Origin: Sulfopaludibacter sp035606355
GTDB taxonomy: Bacteria > Acidobacteriota > Terriglobia > Bryobacterales > Bryobacteraceae
Direction of reading: 5' to 3'
Assembly (NCBI GenBank): GCA_035606355.1
Contig: DATNFO010000024.1
Coordinates: 124,001-188,000 of the forward strand
Length of the DNA stretch: 64,000 bases
Shown: in pieces, positions 42,787-53,584 of the stretch
Numbering within the stretch: the first letter of the stretch is position 1
Layout of the letters: the number at the start of each line of letters is the position of its first letter
Program-made: the position numbers and the translations under genes
Notes under the pieces: model-generated
Databases searched by the model: none
Seen by the model: the letters and a program-made list of their open reading frames with translations, nothing else
What the model was told of the DNA's origin: nothing

Positions 42787-43070
42787 CTCCCGGTTTTACT
42801 TATCGGCAGGTCCGCCGCCAGATTGAGGACATATTCCGCCGGCACCTGCGAAACTTCCTCGTGCGTCTTCTTGTTCACCACACGAACCACGATCCGCTGC
42901 GAGTGCGGATCCACCTGGAACCGAAGCTCGTTTTCAAGCCCAAACATTTCCGTCGCGTTCACGGCCTTCACCGCCTGAACTACGTCGCGCCGTTCCGCAC
43001 CTTTATCCACGGGGGCCGGCTCGGCGATTCCCGCCGCCGGAACTGTCCGACTGACTGCGCTGATATCCAT
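42783..43070 (-). CDS. flaG: FlaG family protein
   Basis: A 95-residue protein with the FlaG signature LRFQVDPHSQRIVVRVVNK, then EEVSQVPAEYVLNLAADL. FlaG affects filament length in several bacteria. It precedes fliS with a 4-bp overlap and is preceded by GAGGAGG. Confidence 0.85.
   Translation of the reverse strand: MDISAVSRTVPAAGIAEPAPVDKGAERRDVVQAVKAVNATEMFGLENELRFQVDPHSQRIVVRVVNKKTHEEVSQVPAEYVLNLAADLPISKTGR
42800..42826 (-). promoter_or_regulatory. sigma-28-like promoter ahead of fliS
   Basis: Minus strand TCAA, 15 bases, GCCGATAA, with the perfect FliA -10 element. It lies inside the 3' end of flaG and 14 bp before the fliS start codon, so fliS may be transcribed on its own as well as with flaG. 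Confidence 0.65.
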
Positions 43071-43088
43071 AGTCTCCTCCTCATTCCC

Positions 43089-43115
43089 TTATCGGCCGAT
43101 ATCAGCAAAACTCAA
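43089..43115 (-). promoter_or_regulatory. sigma-28-like promoter ahead of flaG
   Basis: Minus strand GCCGATAA (43096-43089), a perfect FliA -10, preceded by 15 bases and TTGA, which is a poor -35. The site is 19 bp upstream of the flaG start and overlaps a short palindrome ATCGGCCGAT. Confidence 0.5.
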
Positions 43116-43136
43116 AGTTTTTGCGACGCTGCCGAA

Positions 43137-43346
43137 ATGGAGAATAGAGGTCTTCACTTGACAGCGCCTTTGGCCATGATCGGAATCGATCGCGACGAGC
43201 TCCCGTGGGTGCGGGCTCTGATCGCCCTCCTGCGTCACCCGGACCCCACCGTGGGCGAACTGGCCCGCCATGCACTCAGGTACCTTGCGGATTCGGCGGC
43301 CAAACACCCCTCCGGCGCCGCCGCCGCGCTCGAGCCTCCGGCATGA
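43137..43346 (+). CDS. small protein of unknown function
   Basis: A 69-residue helical protein (MENRGLHLTAPLAMIGIDRD, then WVRALIALLRHPDPTVGELA and a LRYLADSA tail). No ribosome-binding site is obvious and the frame is open further upstream into flaG, so the start is uncertain. Not recognised. Confidence 0.45.
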   Translation: MENRGLHLTAPLAMIGIDRDELPWVRALIALLRHPDPTVGELARHALRYLADSAAKHPSGAAAALEPPA

Positions 43347-43378
43347 AAAACGCAACATTAAAAAAAATTTCGTGAAGA

Positions 43379-43407
43379 TTGACACTATTAATGCAGAACT
43401 CTGGTAT
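43379..43407 (+). promoter_or_regulatory. sigma-70-like promoter of the HExxH protein gene
   Basis: TTGACA (43379-43384), 17 bases, TGGTAT (43402-43407). The -35 is a perfect match; the -10 has two matches missing. Transcription would begin only about 0-8 bases ahead of the likely start codon, so the message may be leaderless. Confidence 0.5.
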
Positions 43408-43408
43408 C

Positions 43409-43903
43409 ATGGGCCACATGTTCGGGTGGTTTTTCTTCGGTCCCCGGGTTGCCCTTTTTCCTTTTCTGTTGGCTCTCCTCGCCGCCTCCGCTCCCGCCCA
43501 GCAGATCCAGGCAGACGTCTCCCCCCATGAACGAACCGTGCTGTGCGAGAGTTTCGCTACCGAAAAGCTCTGGGTGTGGCAGCATCGCCTGAATCTCGAC
43601 GAGTGGAAGATCAGTCTCGAAATGAGCCGCTCGAGCGCGCTCAAACCGAAGACTCTGGGAAACATCCACTGGGACCTCGACAAGAAAACCGCAATCATCC
43701 ACGTGATGGATCCGGCCGATTATCGCCTGCCCTTCAAGGACATGCTGGCCGATATGGAATTCACCGTGGTGCATGAGCTTATCCACCTGGAGCTCTCACC
43801 GGTTCTGGCGCCGCTGGCCCGCAACGATGCCAACCGCCGCGACGAGGAGCACGCCGTCAATCACATGGCGGAAGCGCTTCTGAATCTCGACCATCCCCGG
43901 TAA
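43409..43903 (+). CDS. small secreted HExxH protein (possible metallopeptidase)
   Basis: About 164 residues with a signal peptide (FLLALLAASAPAQQ) and a HELIH motif at about residue 125 (FTVVHELIHLELS), the zinc-binding pattern of gluzincin-type peptidases, with a Glu 40 residues later as possible third ligand (RRDEEHAVNHMAEALL). Alternative starts at 43418 and 43379 exist; there is no ribosome-binding site near any of them. Not assigned to a named family; peptidase activity is inferred from the motif only. Confidence 0.65.
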   Translation: MGHMFGWFFFGPRVALFPFLLALLAASAPAQQIQADVSPHERTVLCESFATEKLWVWQHRLNLDEWKISLEMSRSSALKPKTLGNIHWDLDKKTAIIHVMDPADYRLPFKDMLADMEFTVVHELIHLELSPVLAPLARNDANRRDEEHAVNHMAEALLNLDHPR

Positions 43904-43950
43904 CAGATCGCCCATTTCGTACAGCGCTATCCTTTATGAGGAGGCGCCCG

Positions 43951-44823
43951 ATGCCGTCCCTTTCGAAAATTCTGCTGCCCGTCGATTTTTCCGAGCGGTC
44001 CATTTCCGCCGCGCGGTATGCCAAGCCGATCGCGGCACACTTCGGCTCCGAACTCATTCTCCTGCACGTTCACCCGCTTCCGCAGCCGGCGCTGGCTCCT
44101 GCCGATTTCGGCGGTGTGATGCTCGACGAGCTTTATCGCGATCGCGGCTCCCGGCTAACCGCCGAGCTCGCCGCTTTTCTCGCCGAAGAGCTGGCCGGCC
44201 TCAATGTGCGCCGGGTCGTGCAAGAGGGCGATCCCGCTTCGTCGATCGTCAAGTTCGCCCACGCCGAGCTCGCCGACTTGATTGTCATGCCGACCCACGG
44301 CCATGGGCCATTCCGCCGCTTCATTCTCGGGTCGAACACCGCCAAGGTTCTGCATGACGCCGACTGCCCGGTGTGGACCGGCGTGCACCTGGAGTCGCCG
44401 CCGTCAACGCCCGAACTTCCCTTCCGCAGCATCGTTTGTGCGGTCGATCTGGGCAGCCACAGCGCTCAGGTTCTGCAGTGGGCCGCCTGGCTGCAGAGCG
44501 AATTCGGCGCCGGGCTGACCGTCCTTCACGTCGCCCACGCCGTACCCGATTCGCCGGATGCTCTCAACTCCGACTGGCGCCGCCATCTCGAAGAAGCCGG
44601 CCGCGAGGAGCTCGAAGCGTTGCAGCGCGCCGCCAACGTTTCGTCTACTCGCACACTGCTCGAGCACGGCGACCCGGCGCACGCCATCTGCAAAGCGGCG
44701 AAAACGTACGCGGCGGATGTGGTAATGATCGGCCGCGGATCGGCATCCGGCGTCTTCGGCCGGCTGCGCACGAATGCTTATGCGATCATCCGCCAGTCGC
44801 CGTGTCCGGTAGTCAGCGTCTGA
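43951..44823 (+). CDS. tandem universal stress protein (UspA family)
   Basis: Two UspA domains in one chain, about 290 residues: domain 1 starts ILLPVDFSERSISAARYA and has MPTHGHGPFRRFILGSNT as ATP-binding loop; domain 2 begins VCAVDLGSHSAQVLQWAA and ends with MIGRGSASGVFGRLRTNAY. The start at 43951 is chosen because GGAGG lies 7 bp upstream; ATG 43936 is possible. Usp proteins bind ATP or AMP and help survive stress; the exact role is unknown. It is followed after 27 bp by the acyl-CoA ligase gene. Confidence 0.88.
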   Translation: MPSLSKILLPVDFSERSISAARYAKPIAAHFGSELILLHVHPLPQPALAPADFGGVMLDELYRDRGSRLTAELAAFLAEELAGLNVRRVVQEGDPASSIVKFAHAELADLIVMPTHGHGPFRRFILGSNTAKVLHDADCPVWTGVHLESPPSTPELPFRSIVCAVDLGSHSAQVLQWAAWLQSEFGAGLTVLHVAHAVPDSPDALNSDWRRHLEEAGREELEALQRAANVSSTRTLLEHGDPAHAICKAAKTYAADVVMIGRGSASGVFGRLRTNAYAIIRQSPCPVVSV

Positions 44824-44850
44824 GCCGGTCCCCTATGCCACAATGCATCT

Positions 44851-46629
44851 GTGGCCCCCCGGACCCTCTATCAGGTTCTTGAACAGTCCGCCGCGACCTA
44901 CGGCGACGTCCCCGCGCTTCGGCAGCCCGACGGCCGCGGCGGTTATCTGGTCTATTCCTGGAATCAGTACCGGCAGGCTGCCGAAGAGATCGCCGCCGGC
45001 TTGCGAGTGCTCGGTATCGCCAAAGGCGACGTGGTGGCGCTCGACTCCGAAACTCGCCTCGAATTCTATCTCGCCGATCTCGGCATCCTGACCGCCGGCG
45101 CCATCGCCGCCGCGCTTTACCCCAGCTATCCGGCGCCCGACCTTGTCCGCACCATCGAATCCGCCGGGGCGCGCGCTGTTTTCGTAGAAGATGCCAAGAC
45201 CTTCCGGATGCTCGCAGGAGCTAACGTCGCTCACTGGATTCTGCTCACCGGCGAGGCCGAAGGCGCTCTGAGTCTGGATGCGTTGCGTGCAAGCGGCCGG
45301 CAGGCGCTGGCCGGCGACCCCGGCCTGCTCGCGCGTATTCGAAGTGAAGTGGCGCCATCCGACTATGCGGTCCTCTACCTGACGAGCGGAGCCACCGGCG
45401 AGCCGAAGACGGCGCTGGTCACCCATGCGGCCATCGTCGCCAATATTGACATGGGTCCGGCTGTCCTGCCGATAGGGCCGGAAGATTCCACGGTAGCGTT
45501 CCTGCCGTCCGCGCACATCGCGCAACGCGTAGTGATCGAGTTTCTGCCGCTGCGCACCGGCATGCCGGTGACGTTCTTCGAGAGCCTGATGAAGCTTCCG
45601 CAGGACATACGCAAAGTGCGCCCCACAATCCTGCTCGCGCCTCCCCGTATGTGGGAGCGTATCTACTCCACCATCTGCACGGAACTCCGCAAGCGCCCCG
45701 CCGGCGCGCGAAAGCTGTTTTACGGCGGCCTCGGAATGTCCTTGGCCGCCGCCCGCTATAGACGCGAGGGAAAGCGCGTGCCTCTGCACCTGCGCGCGCC
45801 GCTCGCGATCGCCGACCGGGTGCTGTTCGCCAAGGTCCGCGCCCGCTTCGGGGGGCGCATTCGTGTAGCCGCGTCGGGCGCTGCGCCGCTTTCCAAGGAT
45901 CTGGCCGAGTTCTATGAAGCCATCGGCATGCCGCTCATCGAAGGGTACGGGCTCACCGAAGGCGGAGTCGTCAGCTTCAACCCCATCGAGCGTCCGAAGC
46001 CCGGCAGCATCGGGCGTCCGCTACCCGGACTGGAGACGCGCATCAGCGAAGATGGCGAGTTGCTGGTCAAGAGTCCGTGCTTGTTTTCCGGCTACCTGAA
46101 CGACCCCGCCACCACGTCTGAAGTGTTGCGCGGCGGTTGGCTGCATACCGGCGATATCGCGCATGAGGATGGCGATGGGTACCTCTTCATCACCGGGCGC
46201 AAGAAAGAACTGATCGTCTCCTCCACGGGTAAGAAGATCTACCCGTCACGCGTCGAAAACCTGTTCAAAATGGAGCCGCTCATCAGCCAGGTGCTGCTGG
46301 TCGGCGACCGGCTGCCGTTCTTGACCGCGCTGTTCACCATCAATCACGCTGCCGCCGAAACGCTCGCGGGCATGGAGGAATTCAAAGGGCGGCCGCATGC
46401 GAGCATCGTGCAGGCGCCTCCCCTGCTCAAGGAGGTCCAACGCATCGTGGCGCGCGTCAATAAGCAGCTTGCGCCCTTTGAGCAGGTACGGAAATACCGC
46501 GTTCTGGAGCGCGATTTTTCGATCGAGCACGGTGAGCTGACCGCGACCATGAAGGTGCGGCGCACGCGTGCGATGCAGAATTTCAAGCAGCACATCGACG
46601 AGCTGTACGCCGGGCGCGAGCAGGACTAG
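44851..46629 (+). CDS. AMP-dependent long-chain acyl-CoA synthetase
   Basis: Activates fatty acids to acyl-CoA. The 592-residue ANL-family enzyme has the P-loop-like motif YLTSGATGEPKTALVTHAA, the A5-type GYGLTEGG, the A8 WLHTGDIAHEDGDGYLFITG and a C-terminal Lys region. The last pages of the protein (FEQVRKYRVLERDFSIEHGE) match long-chain forms. A GTG start is used, 27 bp behind the UspA gene. The convergent gene downstream encodes a Pat-like acetyltransferase, a family known to regulate acyl-CoA synthetases by acetylation. Confidence 0.93.
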   Translation: MAPRTLYQVLEQSAATYGDVPALRQPDGRGGYLVYSWNQYRQAAEEIAAGLRVLGIAKGDVVALDSETRLEFYLADLGILTAGAIAAALYPSYPAPDLVRTIESAGARAVFVEDAKTFRMLAGANVAHWILLTGEAEGALSLDALRASGRQALAGDPGLLARIRSEVAPSDYAVLYLTSGATGEPKTALVTHAAIVANIDMGPAVLPIGPEDSTVAFLPSAHIAQRVVIEFLPLRTGMPVTFFESLMKLPQDIRKVRPTILLAPPRMWERIYSTICTELRKRPAGARKLFYGGLGMSLAAARYRREGKRVPLHLRAPLAIADRVLFAKVRARFGGRIRVAASGAAPLSKDLAEFYEAIGMPLIEGYGLTEGGVVSFNPIERPKPGSIGRPLPGLETRISEDGELLVKSPCLFSGYLNDPATTSEVLRGGWLHTGDIAHEDGDGYLFITGRKKELIVSSTGKKIYPSRVENLFKMEPLISQVLLVGDRLPFLTALFTINHAAAETLAGMEEFKGRPHASIVQAPPLLKEVQRIVARVNKQLAPFEQVRKYRVLERDFSIEHGELTATMKVRRTRAMQNFKQHIDELYAGREQD

Positions 46630-46667
46630 AAAAGCTGGCGCGTTCTTGTCGTTGTAGGAGGGAACCG

Positions 46668-46851
46668 GCATTCCCGGCACCTTTTGCCGCTCCCTCACGG
46701 GCGTGTGAAAAAATATGGAATTGCTTTTTTGCCGCACTCAAACGCACTCGCATTCCCGGCACCTTTTGCCGCTCCCTCACGGTCACGGCTCCGTATATAG
46801 TTGATGCCGCTAACGGAGCCGCGACCGTAAGGGAGCCGGTAAAAGGTGCAT
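46668..46851. repeat. dispersed intergenic element with direct and inverted repeats, copy A
   Basis: A 33-bp unit is exactly duplicated at 46668-46700 and 46750-46782. Its second copy extends into GGTCACGGCTCCG, and the whole 36-bp stretch 46759-46794 is imperfectly inverted at 46814-46851 (GGAGCCGCGACCGTAAGGG...GGTGC). So the element is a large hairpin. Sequence strongly similar to the element upstream of the DUF1858 gene at 50022-50238; both lie in the same orientation. No gene lies in 46630-46910. Confidence 0.8.
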
Positions 46852-46910
46852 CGAAAGGCGAATGGAGTGCGACGAGCACAGCAGCCGGATTTTTCCCTCC
46901 GCGCCCAACC

Positions 46911-49635
<2,725 letters not shown>

Positions 49636-49655
<20 letters not shown>

Positions 49656-49872
49656 GTTCGCTGTCCGCCTTTGGTCCGAACGCGGCGAGGTTGAGTGCAT
49701 CCACCACGTCGGAAAGTTTGAGTCCGTTCTTGCGGACCACCGTTTCTATGTCGCAATCGTCGCAACTGGCGCGGACGTGCAGGTCGTCGAAGACGGGGAC
49801 GGTCTCGGGGTGGCGCTGCTTGACATCGCGGATGATCATGTCACGGCGGATCAACTGATCGAAGCGAAACAT
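49636..49872 (-). CDS. DUF1858 protein coupled to the Pat-like gene
   Basis: A 78-residue protein of the DUF1858 (ScdA N-terminal) type: MIIRDVKQRHPETVPVFDDL, then CDDCDIETVVRKNGLKLSDV. The two Cys of CDDC are spaced like those proposed to be redox- or metal-active in this family. Its stop overlaps the start of the acetyltransferase gene, suggesting coupled translation and a joint function, perhaps redox sensing. Only the fold assignment is supported. Confidence 0.7.
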
Positions 49873-50021
49873 AGGGGTGAATCCTCTGGAAGGTTTCTAG
49901 TTGCACGCGGCGCACCAAAGGATTGTCTATAGAAATGAGGGAGTTGCGGACGGCGGGAAGGGCCGGTTGGGTGATATAGCGCAACTTGTTGGCGCACCCG
50001 CGGGCGCTCGCGAACGGGTTT

Positions 50022-50238
50022 GTGAAAATCGAATTGCTTTTGTGCCGCATTCAAACCCACTCGCATCCCCGGCACCGTTACCGCTCCCTTACGAGGGCTG
50101 TGAAAGAATCCGACTGTTGTTCTCGTCGCGATCCATTCGCCTTTCGATACATAGCAGAATCAGCTACATACGGAGCCGCGACCGTAAGGAAGCGGTAAAA
50201 GGTGTATCGAAAAACGAATGAGTCGCGACGAGAACAAC
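50022..50238. repeat. dispersed intergenic element with long inverted repeat, copy B
   Basis: First half (50022-50075) parallels the element at 46704-46764 with about 85% identity. It then forms a 35-bp imperfect inverted repeat: left arm 50116-50150 (GTTGTTCTCGTCGCGA...) and right arm 50204-50238 (...TCGCGACGAGAACAAC), with GGAGCCGCGACCGTAAGG inside the loop. Not protein coding. The gap 49873-50261 holds only this element. Confidence 0.8.
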
Positions 50239-50261
50239 CCCCGGATTTCTTCACAGACCGC

Positions 50262-50426
50262 TTACTTTGCTTTGTCGAAGTTAGCCAGGATGTAGTGAGT
50301 GAAGCGGAAGAACCACAGGTACATAGAAGAGCCTCCGGCCTCGGGGTCGGGAAGCGCGCGGGCCGCCGCCGAAATGACGAGGGCGCCGGCGCTTCCGGTG
50401 AGCAGGTTGAGGACGGTGGCGCGCAT
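50262..50426 (-). CDS. 54-residue protein of a three-gene unknown module
   Basis: Read from the sequence directly: a 54-residue protein (MRATVLNLLTGSAGALVISA, later MYLWFFRFTHYILANFDKAK) ending at TAA 50264-50262. Its start overlaps the stop of the upstream gene by one base (TGATG), the usual sign of coupling. The middle holds a hydrophobic segment and the tail a basic amphipathic helix, which suggest membrane interaction. Third gene of the module 50262-51491. Confidence 0.6.
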   Translation of the reverse strand: MRATVLNLLTGSAGALVISAAARALPDPEAGGSSMYLWFFRFTHYILANFDKAK

Positions 50427-50767
50427 CAGGCCTTGCTCCCCGTGACAGCGAGTTGCACGGCTGCGTTGAGGATGTACGTCGCGGTGCCGGGAACTTCCGC
50501 CGCCAGAATCTGGGTGGCGAGCTGCAGCAGGACGTAGCCTCGCTCGCTGGTGGGCGTCGCTAGAATGCTGCCGGCCATCGGCACGGCATATTTTTCATAA
50601 GCCGCGGCGATTTCCTGGTCGGTGCGGTTGGGCGCCAGAATGGCCAGCTCGCGCACGATAGGCAGGGCTTTGGGTACGAGCTCGGCCGCGCGGTTGAGCG
50701 CCGCTTCGGCCTGGCCCGAATGGAAGAATTGGACGATCTTCCGGATGAGATTCGTTAGTAGTGGCAT
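50426..50767 (-). CDS. unknown protein, middle gene of a three-gene module
   Basis: A 113-residue helical protein started at ATG 50767 (MPLLTNLIRKIVQFFHSGQA), with repeated-looking helices (AALNRAAELVPKALPIVREL, AAAYEKYAVPMAGSILATPT). The frame is open upstream to 50809, but GGAGC lies just before 50767. Not recognised. It follows the 219-residue gene by 64 bp and is coupled to the 54-residue gene. Confidence 0.6.
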   Translation of the reverse strand: MPLLTNLIRKIVQFFHSGQAEAALNRAAELVPKALPIVRELAILAPNRTDQEIAAAYEKYAVPMAGSILATPTSERGYVLLQLATQILAAEVPGTATYILNAAVQLAVTGSKA

Positions 50768-50831
50768 TGTGCTCCTTTGAGTTCTTTGTCGAGCCGCCGG
50801 CGCGTTCATCCGCGCTTGATCGGCAGCTCGC

Positions 50832-51491
50832 CTAAGGGCGGAAGTTGCGATAAACCAGGGCTCCGTTGAGGCCGTAGCCGATCAGACGGTCGTACCAGTG
50901 CGGTTTCGTGAGACGGTTGATGTTGGCCGCCGTGCCCGCTACGTTGGTTCCGATCGATTGCCAGGTGCTCAGCATCGCGGGCACCGCGCCGCGAAAGTCC
51001 ACCGACGTTTGCGCAAAGTTCTGACTCGCTTTTTCGAAGCTTTTGCTCGCCCCAACGTAGCGATTGAAGACACAATCGGGATTGTGGTCGCAATCGAGGA
51101 AGAGCGGAAGGGCGTCATCCACCTGCGCCGCGATGGCGGCGGAACGGTCCAGTGTAGGTTTGAGATCGGTTTGTAAAGTGGTGACGGTTTGGAGGGCGAG
51201 ATCGGCGCGTGCCAGCGTGTCGCCGATCCGGCGGTCGGCAGTCTCGCGGATGCGGTCAACTTCGGCAAGCGTATCGGTGCGGATCGCGGAGGCCTGGCGG
51301 TCGGCACGGACGAGCAGATCCCGGCGCGTGGCGGTGAGCTGACGATTCAGGTCCGCGCGCGCGGCTTCCATTTCGATGGGTACTTGGCGTACTGCGTGCG
51401 TCGCGGTTCGGATCAGAACGCAGGTACATACGGCTGCCGCGGTCAAGGCTGCGAACAGCGTTGCGGCGAAGAAATTCCTCAGGTTTTGCAT
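50832..51491 (-). CDS. membrane-anchored coiled-coil protein, first gene of a three-gene module
   Basis: A 219-residue protein started at ATG 51491 (MQNLRNFFAATLFAALTAAA) with one N-terminal membrane helix, a long Arg/Ala/Asp-rich coiled coil (ARADLNRQLTATRRDLLVRA, later ADRRIGDTLARADLALQTVT) and a globular C-terminus (DCDHNPDCVFNRY, then PHWYDRLIGYGLNGALVYRN). Such layout resembles phage-type spanin or baseplate membrane proteins, but no phage neighbour is present, so it is called unknown. The upstream gap 51492-51865 (374 bp) shows no gene or RNA feature I can support. Confidence 0.6.
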   Translation of the reverse strand: MQNLRNFFAATLFAALTAAAVCTCVLIRTATHAVRQVPIEMEAARADLNRQLTATRRDLLVRADRQASAIRTDTLAEVDRIRETADRRIGDTLARADLALQTVTTLQTDLKPTLDRSAAIAAQVDDALPLFLDCDHNPDCVFNRYVGASKSFEKASQNFAQTSVDFRGAVPAMLSTWQSIGTNVAGTAANINRLTKPHWYDRLIGYGLNGALVYRNFRP

Positions 51492-51865
51492 GACTTCTGC
51501 GATTGGGCCTCCCAAGCACAACGGTACTCACCGAAAGTGTCCGATTTCGGGAATTCAGCGTGCTCTTGGTGGAAAGAAAGCAGATATAAAGCCGATCGGG
51601 CCGTGACTGAACTGTGGAGTAAGGCCAAGGTTCCCTGCCGGGGGATCCTGCTGCGGCGGGATTGGGTCTCCTCGCATTCCTGCGGAAACGTCGCTAGGCT
51701 CCATTGCGCTGACTGCGCACGACCGAACCGCGCGCCGAAGTCTACCGGTCCCCGCACGGTTGCTATAGCCACGCGCGCTTGGCGCACGCACGCGCAGACC
51801 AAGCCACGGGACCGGCTGCTTTTCGCTAAACTGGAAGCAATCACCAGGAAAGCGATACTGAGCAT

Positions 51866-52381
51866 TTGCAGCCGAAGCCGCCGAGTGTCATCGCCATCTA
51901 TCCGGGATCGTTCGACCCGATTACCAACGGTCATCTCGATCTGATCCAGCGCGGCGCCAAGCTGTTCGATAAGCTCATCGTTGCCATACTGAGTAACGAG
52001 GGCAAGCAGCCGCTCTTCACCGTCGAAGAGCGCGTGGAGATGCTGCAGGAAGTGGTTCGCGTCTATCCCAACGTCGAGGTGGATTCCTTCGACGGATTAC
52101 TGGTGGATTACGCGGCTGCGCAATCGGCTACCGTGCTGTTGCGCGGCATTCGCGCCATATCGGATTACGAGTACGAGTTGCAGATGGCGCTCATGAACCG
52201 GCGGCTCCAACCGGGGATCGAAACGCTGTTCATGATGGCCAACGAGGCTTATTCGTTTATCAGCTCCCGCCTGATTAAAGAAGTATTCGGGCTGGGCGGC
52301 AATATCGGCGGGCTGGTGCCGCCTTCGGTAGAAGCGCGGCTGCACCGGCGGTTGGACAAGTTTACAGATAGAGGGGCATAA
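51866..52381 (+). CDS. coaD: phosphopantetheine adenylyltransferase CoaD
   Basis: Transfers AMP to 4'-phosphopantetheine in coenzyme A synthesis. The 171-residue product has the family motifs YPGSFDPITNGHLDLI (HxGH-like), RGIRAISDYEYELQMALMNR and ISSRLIKEVFGLGG. Starts at TTG 51866. Its stop overlaps the start of the aminotransferase gene region (1 bp apart). Confidence 0.95.
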   Translation: MQPKPPSVIAIYPGSFDPITNGHLDLIQRGAKLFDKLIVAILSNEGKQPLFTVEERVEMLQEVVRVYPNVEVDSFDGLLVDYAAAQSATVLLRGIRAISDYEYELQMALMNRRLQPGIETLFMMANEAYSFISSRLIKEVFGLGGNIGGLVPPSVEARLHRRLDKFTDRGA

Positions 52382-53584
52382 GTGAGCGCAATAGAAGCAG
52401 CAACGACGAACCGGATCGCGGAGAGGATTTCCTCCATCAGCGAATCGTCCACCATGAAGGTGGCGGCTGACGCTATGAAGTTGAAGGCCGAAGGTGTCGA
52501 CGTAGTCGATTTCGGCGCCGGGGAACCCGATTTTCCGACTCCGGACAACATCAAGCAGGCGGGCATCCGTGCCATCGAAACGAACTTCACCAAGTACACG
52601 GCGGCGAGTGGCACGGCCGAACTGAAACAGGCCGTTTGCGAGCGGCACGCCAAGGATTTCGGAACCGATTACAAGCCTTCGGAATGCCTGATCGGCGTGG
52701 GCGGCAAACACATCATCTTCAACCTCATGGAAGCGCTCGTGAACCCGGGCGACGAGGTGGTGATTCCCGTCCCGTACTGGGTGACGTATAAGGACGTGGT
52801 GAACTTCGCCGGCGGCAAGTGCGTCTTCGTCGACACCGACGAAAGCAAGGGCTTCACGTTGACGGCCGCCATGATCGAGCCGCACCTGACCGCGCGGACG
52901 CGGATGGTGATCATCAATTCGCCGTCCAACCCGAGCGGCGCGGTGCTGGACAACGGCGAGTTCGAGAAGATCTTCCGGTTGACGAGCGAGCGCGGCATTT
53001 ACCTGCTGACCGACGAGTGCTACTGCAAGTTCCTGTACGACAGCGAGCCGTTTTCCATTGCGTCCATGAAGGGCGCTAAGGAAAGCGCGGTGGTGGCCGG
53101 GTCGTTATCGAAGACGTATGCCATGACGGGATGGCGAATCGGTTTCGGGCTGGCGCCCGCGGCGATCATAGCGGCGATGGGCAAGCTGCAGAGCCACTCC
53201 ACGTCGAACCCGACGTCCATTGCGCAAAAGGCCGCGGTGGAAGCGCTGCGCGGTCCGCAGGAAAGCGTGGGAGTGATGCTGGCGGAGTATCGCAAGCGCC
53301 GCGATTTCGTGGTGCAGCGGCTGCGGGCCATTCCCGGCGTCACGTGCCAGGAGCCCCGCGGCGCGTTCTACGCATATCCCAACCTCGGCGTGGTGATCGG
53401 CAAAGACGGGATCCGCGATTCGGTGGTGCTCAGCGAACGGCTTCTGGCCGAAGGCCATGTCGCAGTGGTTCCGGGCGAGGCGTTCGGGACGAATCACCAT
53501 GTGCGGATTTCATACGCCACGAGCATGCACGAGCTGGAGCGCGGTCTGGAGCGCATTCATCAGTTTGTCGTGAAGTACAGCTAA
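52382..53584 (+). CDS. aspartate aminotransferase family protein (class I/II)
   Basis: PLP-dependent transaminase of 400 residues, GTG start. Visible are GEPDFPTPDNIKQA, the ring-stacking and phosphate sites (VGGKHIIFNLMEALV), NSPSNPSGAVLDNGEF, DECYCKFLYD, and SLSKTYAMTGWRIGF holding the PLP lysine. Features match fold-type I aspartate aminotransferases (group Ib). Substrate range cannot be read from sequence. Confidence 0.92.
   Translation: MSAIEAATTNRIAERISSISESSTMKVAADAMKLKAEGVDVVDFGAGEPDFPTPDNIKQAGIRAIETNFTKYTAASGTAELKQAVCERHAKDFGTDYKPSECLIGVGGKHIIFNLMEALVNPGDEVVIPVPYWVTYKDVVNFAGGKCVFVDTDESKGFTLTAAMIEPHLTARTRMVIINSPSNPSGAVLDNGEFEKIFRLTSERGIYLLTDECYCKFLYDSEPFSIASMKGAKESAVVAGSLSKTYAMTGWRIGFGLAPAAIIAAMGKLQSHSTSNPTSIAQKAAVEALRGPQESVGVMLAEYRKRRDFVVQRLRAIPGVTCQEPRGAFYAYPNLGVVIGKDGIRDSVVLSERLLAEGHVAVVPGEAFGTNHHVRISYATSMHELERGLERIHQFVVKYS

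Noticed and set aside
51492..51865. tRNA, SRP RNA or other RNA gene in the gap
   Set aside because: I found no cloverleaf T-loop (GGTTCGAATCC-like) or SRP apical motif; the stretch contains only scattered short GC palindromes.
51479..51934. 151-codon minus-strand frame over the gap ahead of coaD
   Set aside because: It runs into coaD antisense, has an atypical Ser/Arg-rich composition and no ribosome-binding site.
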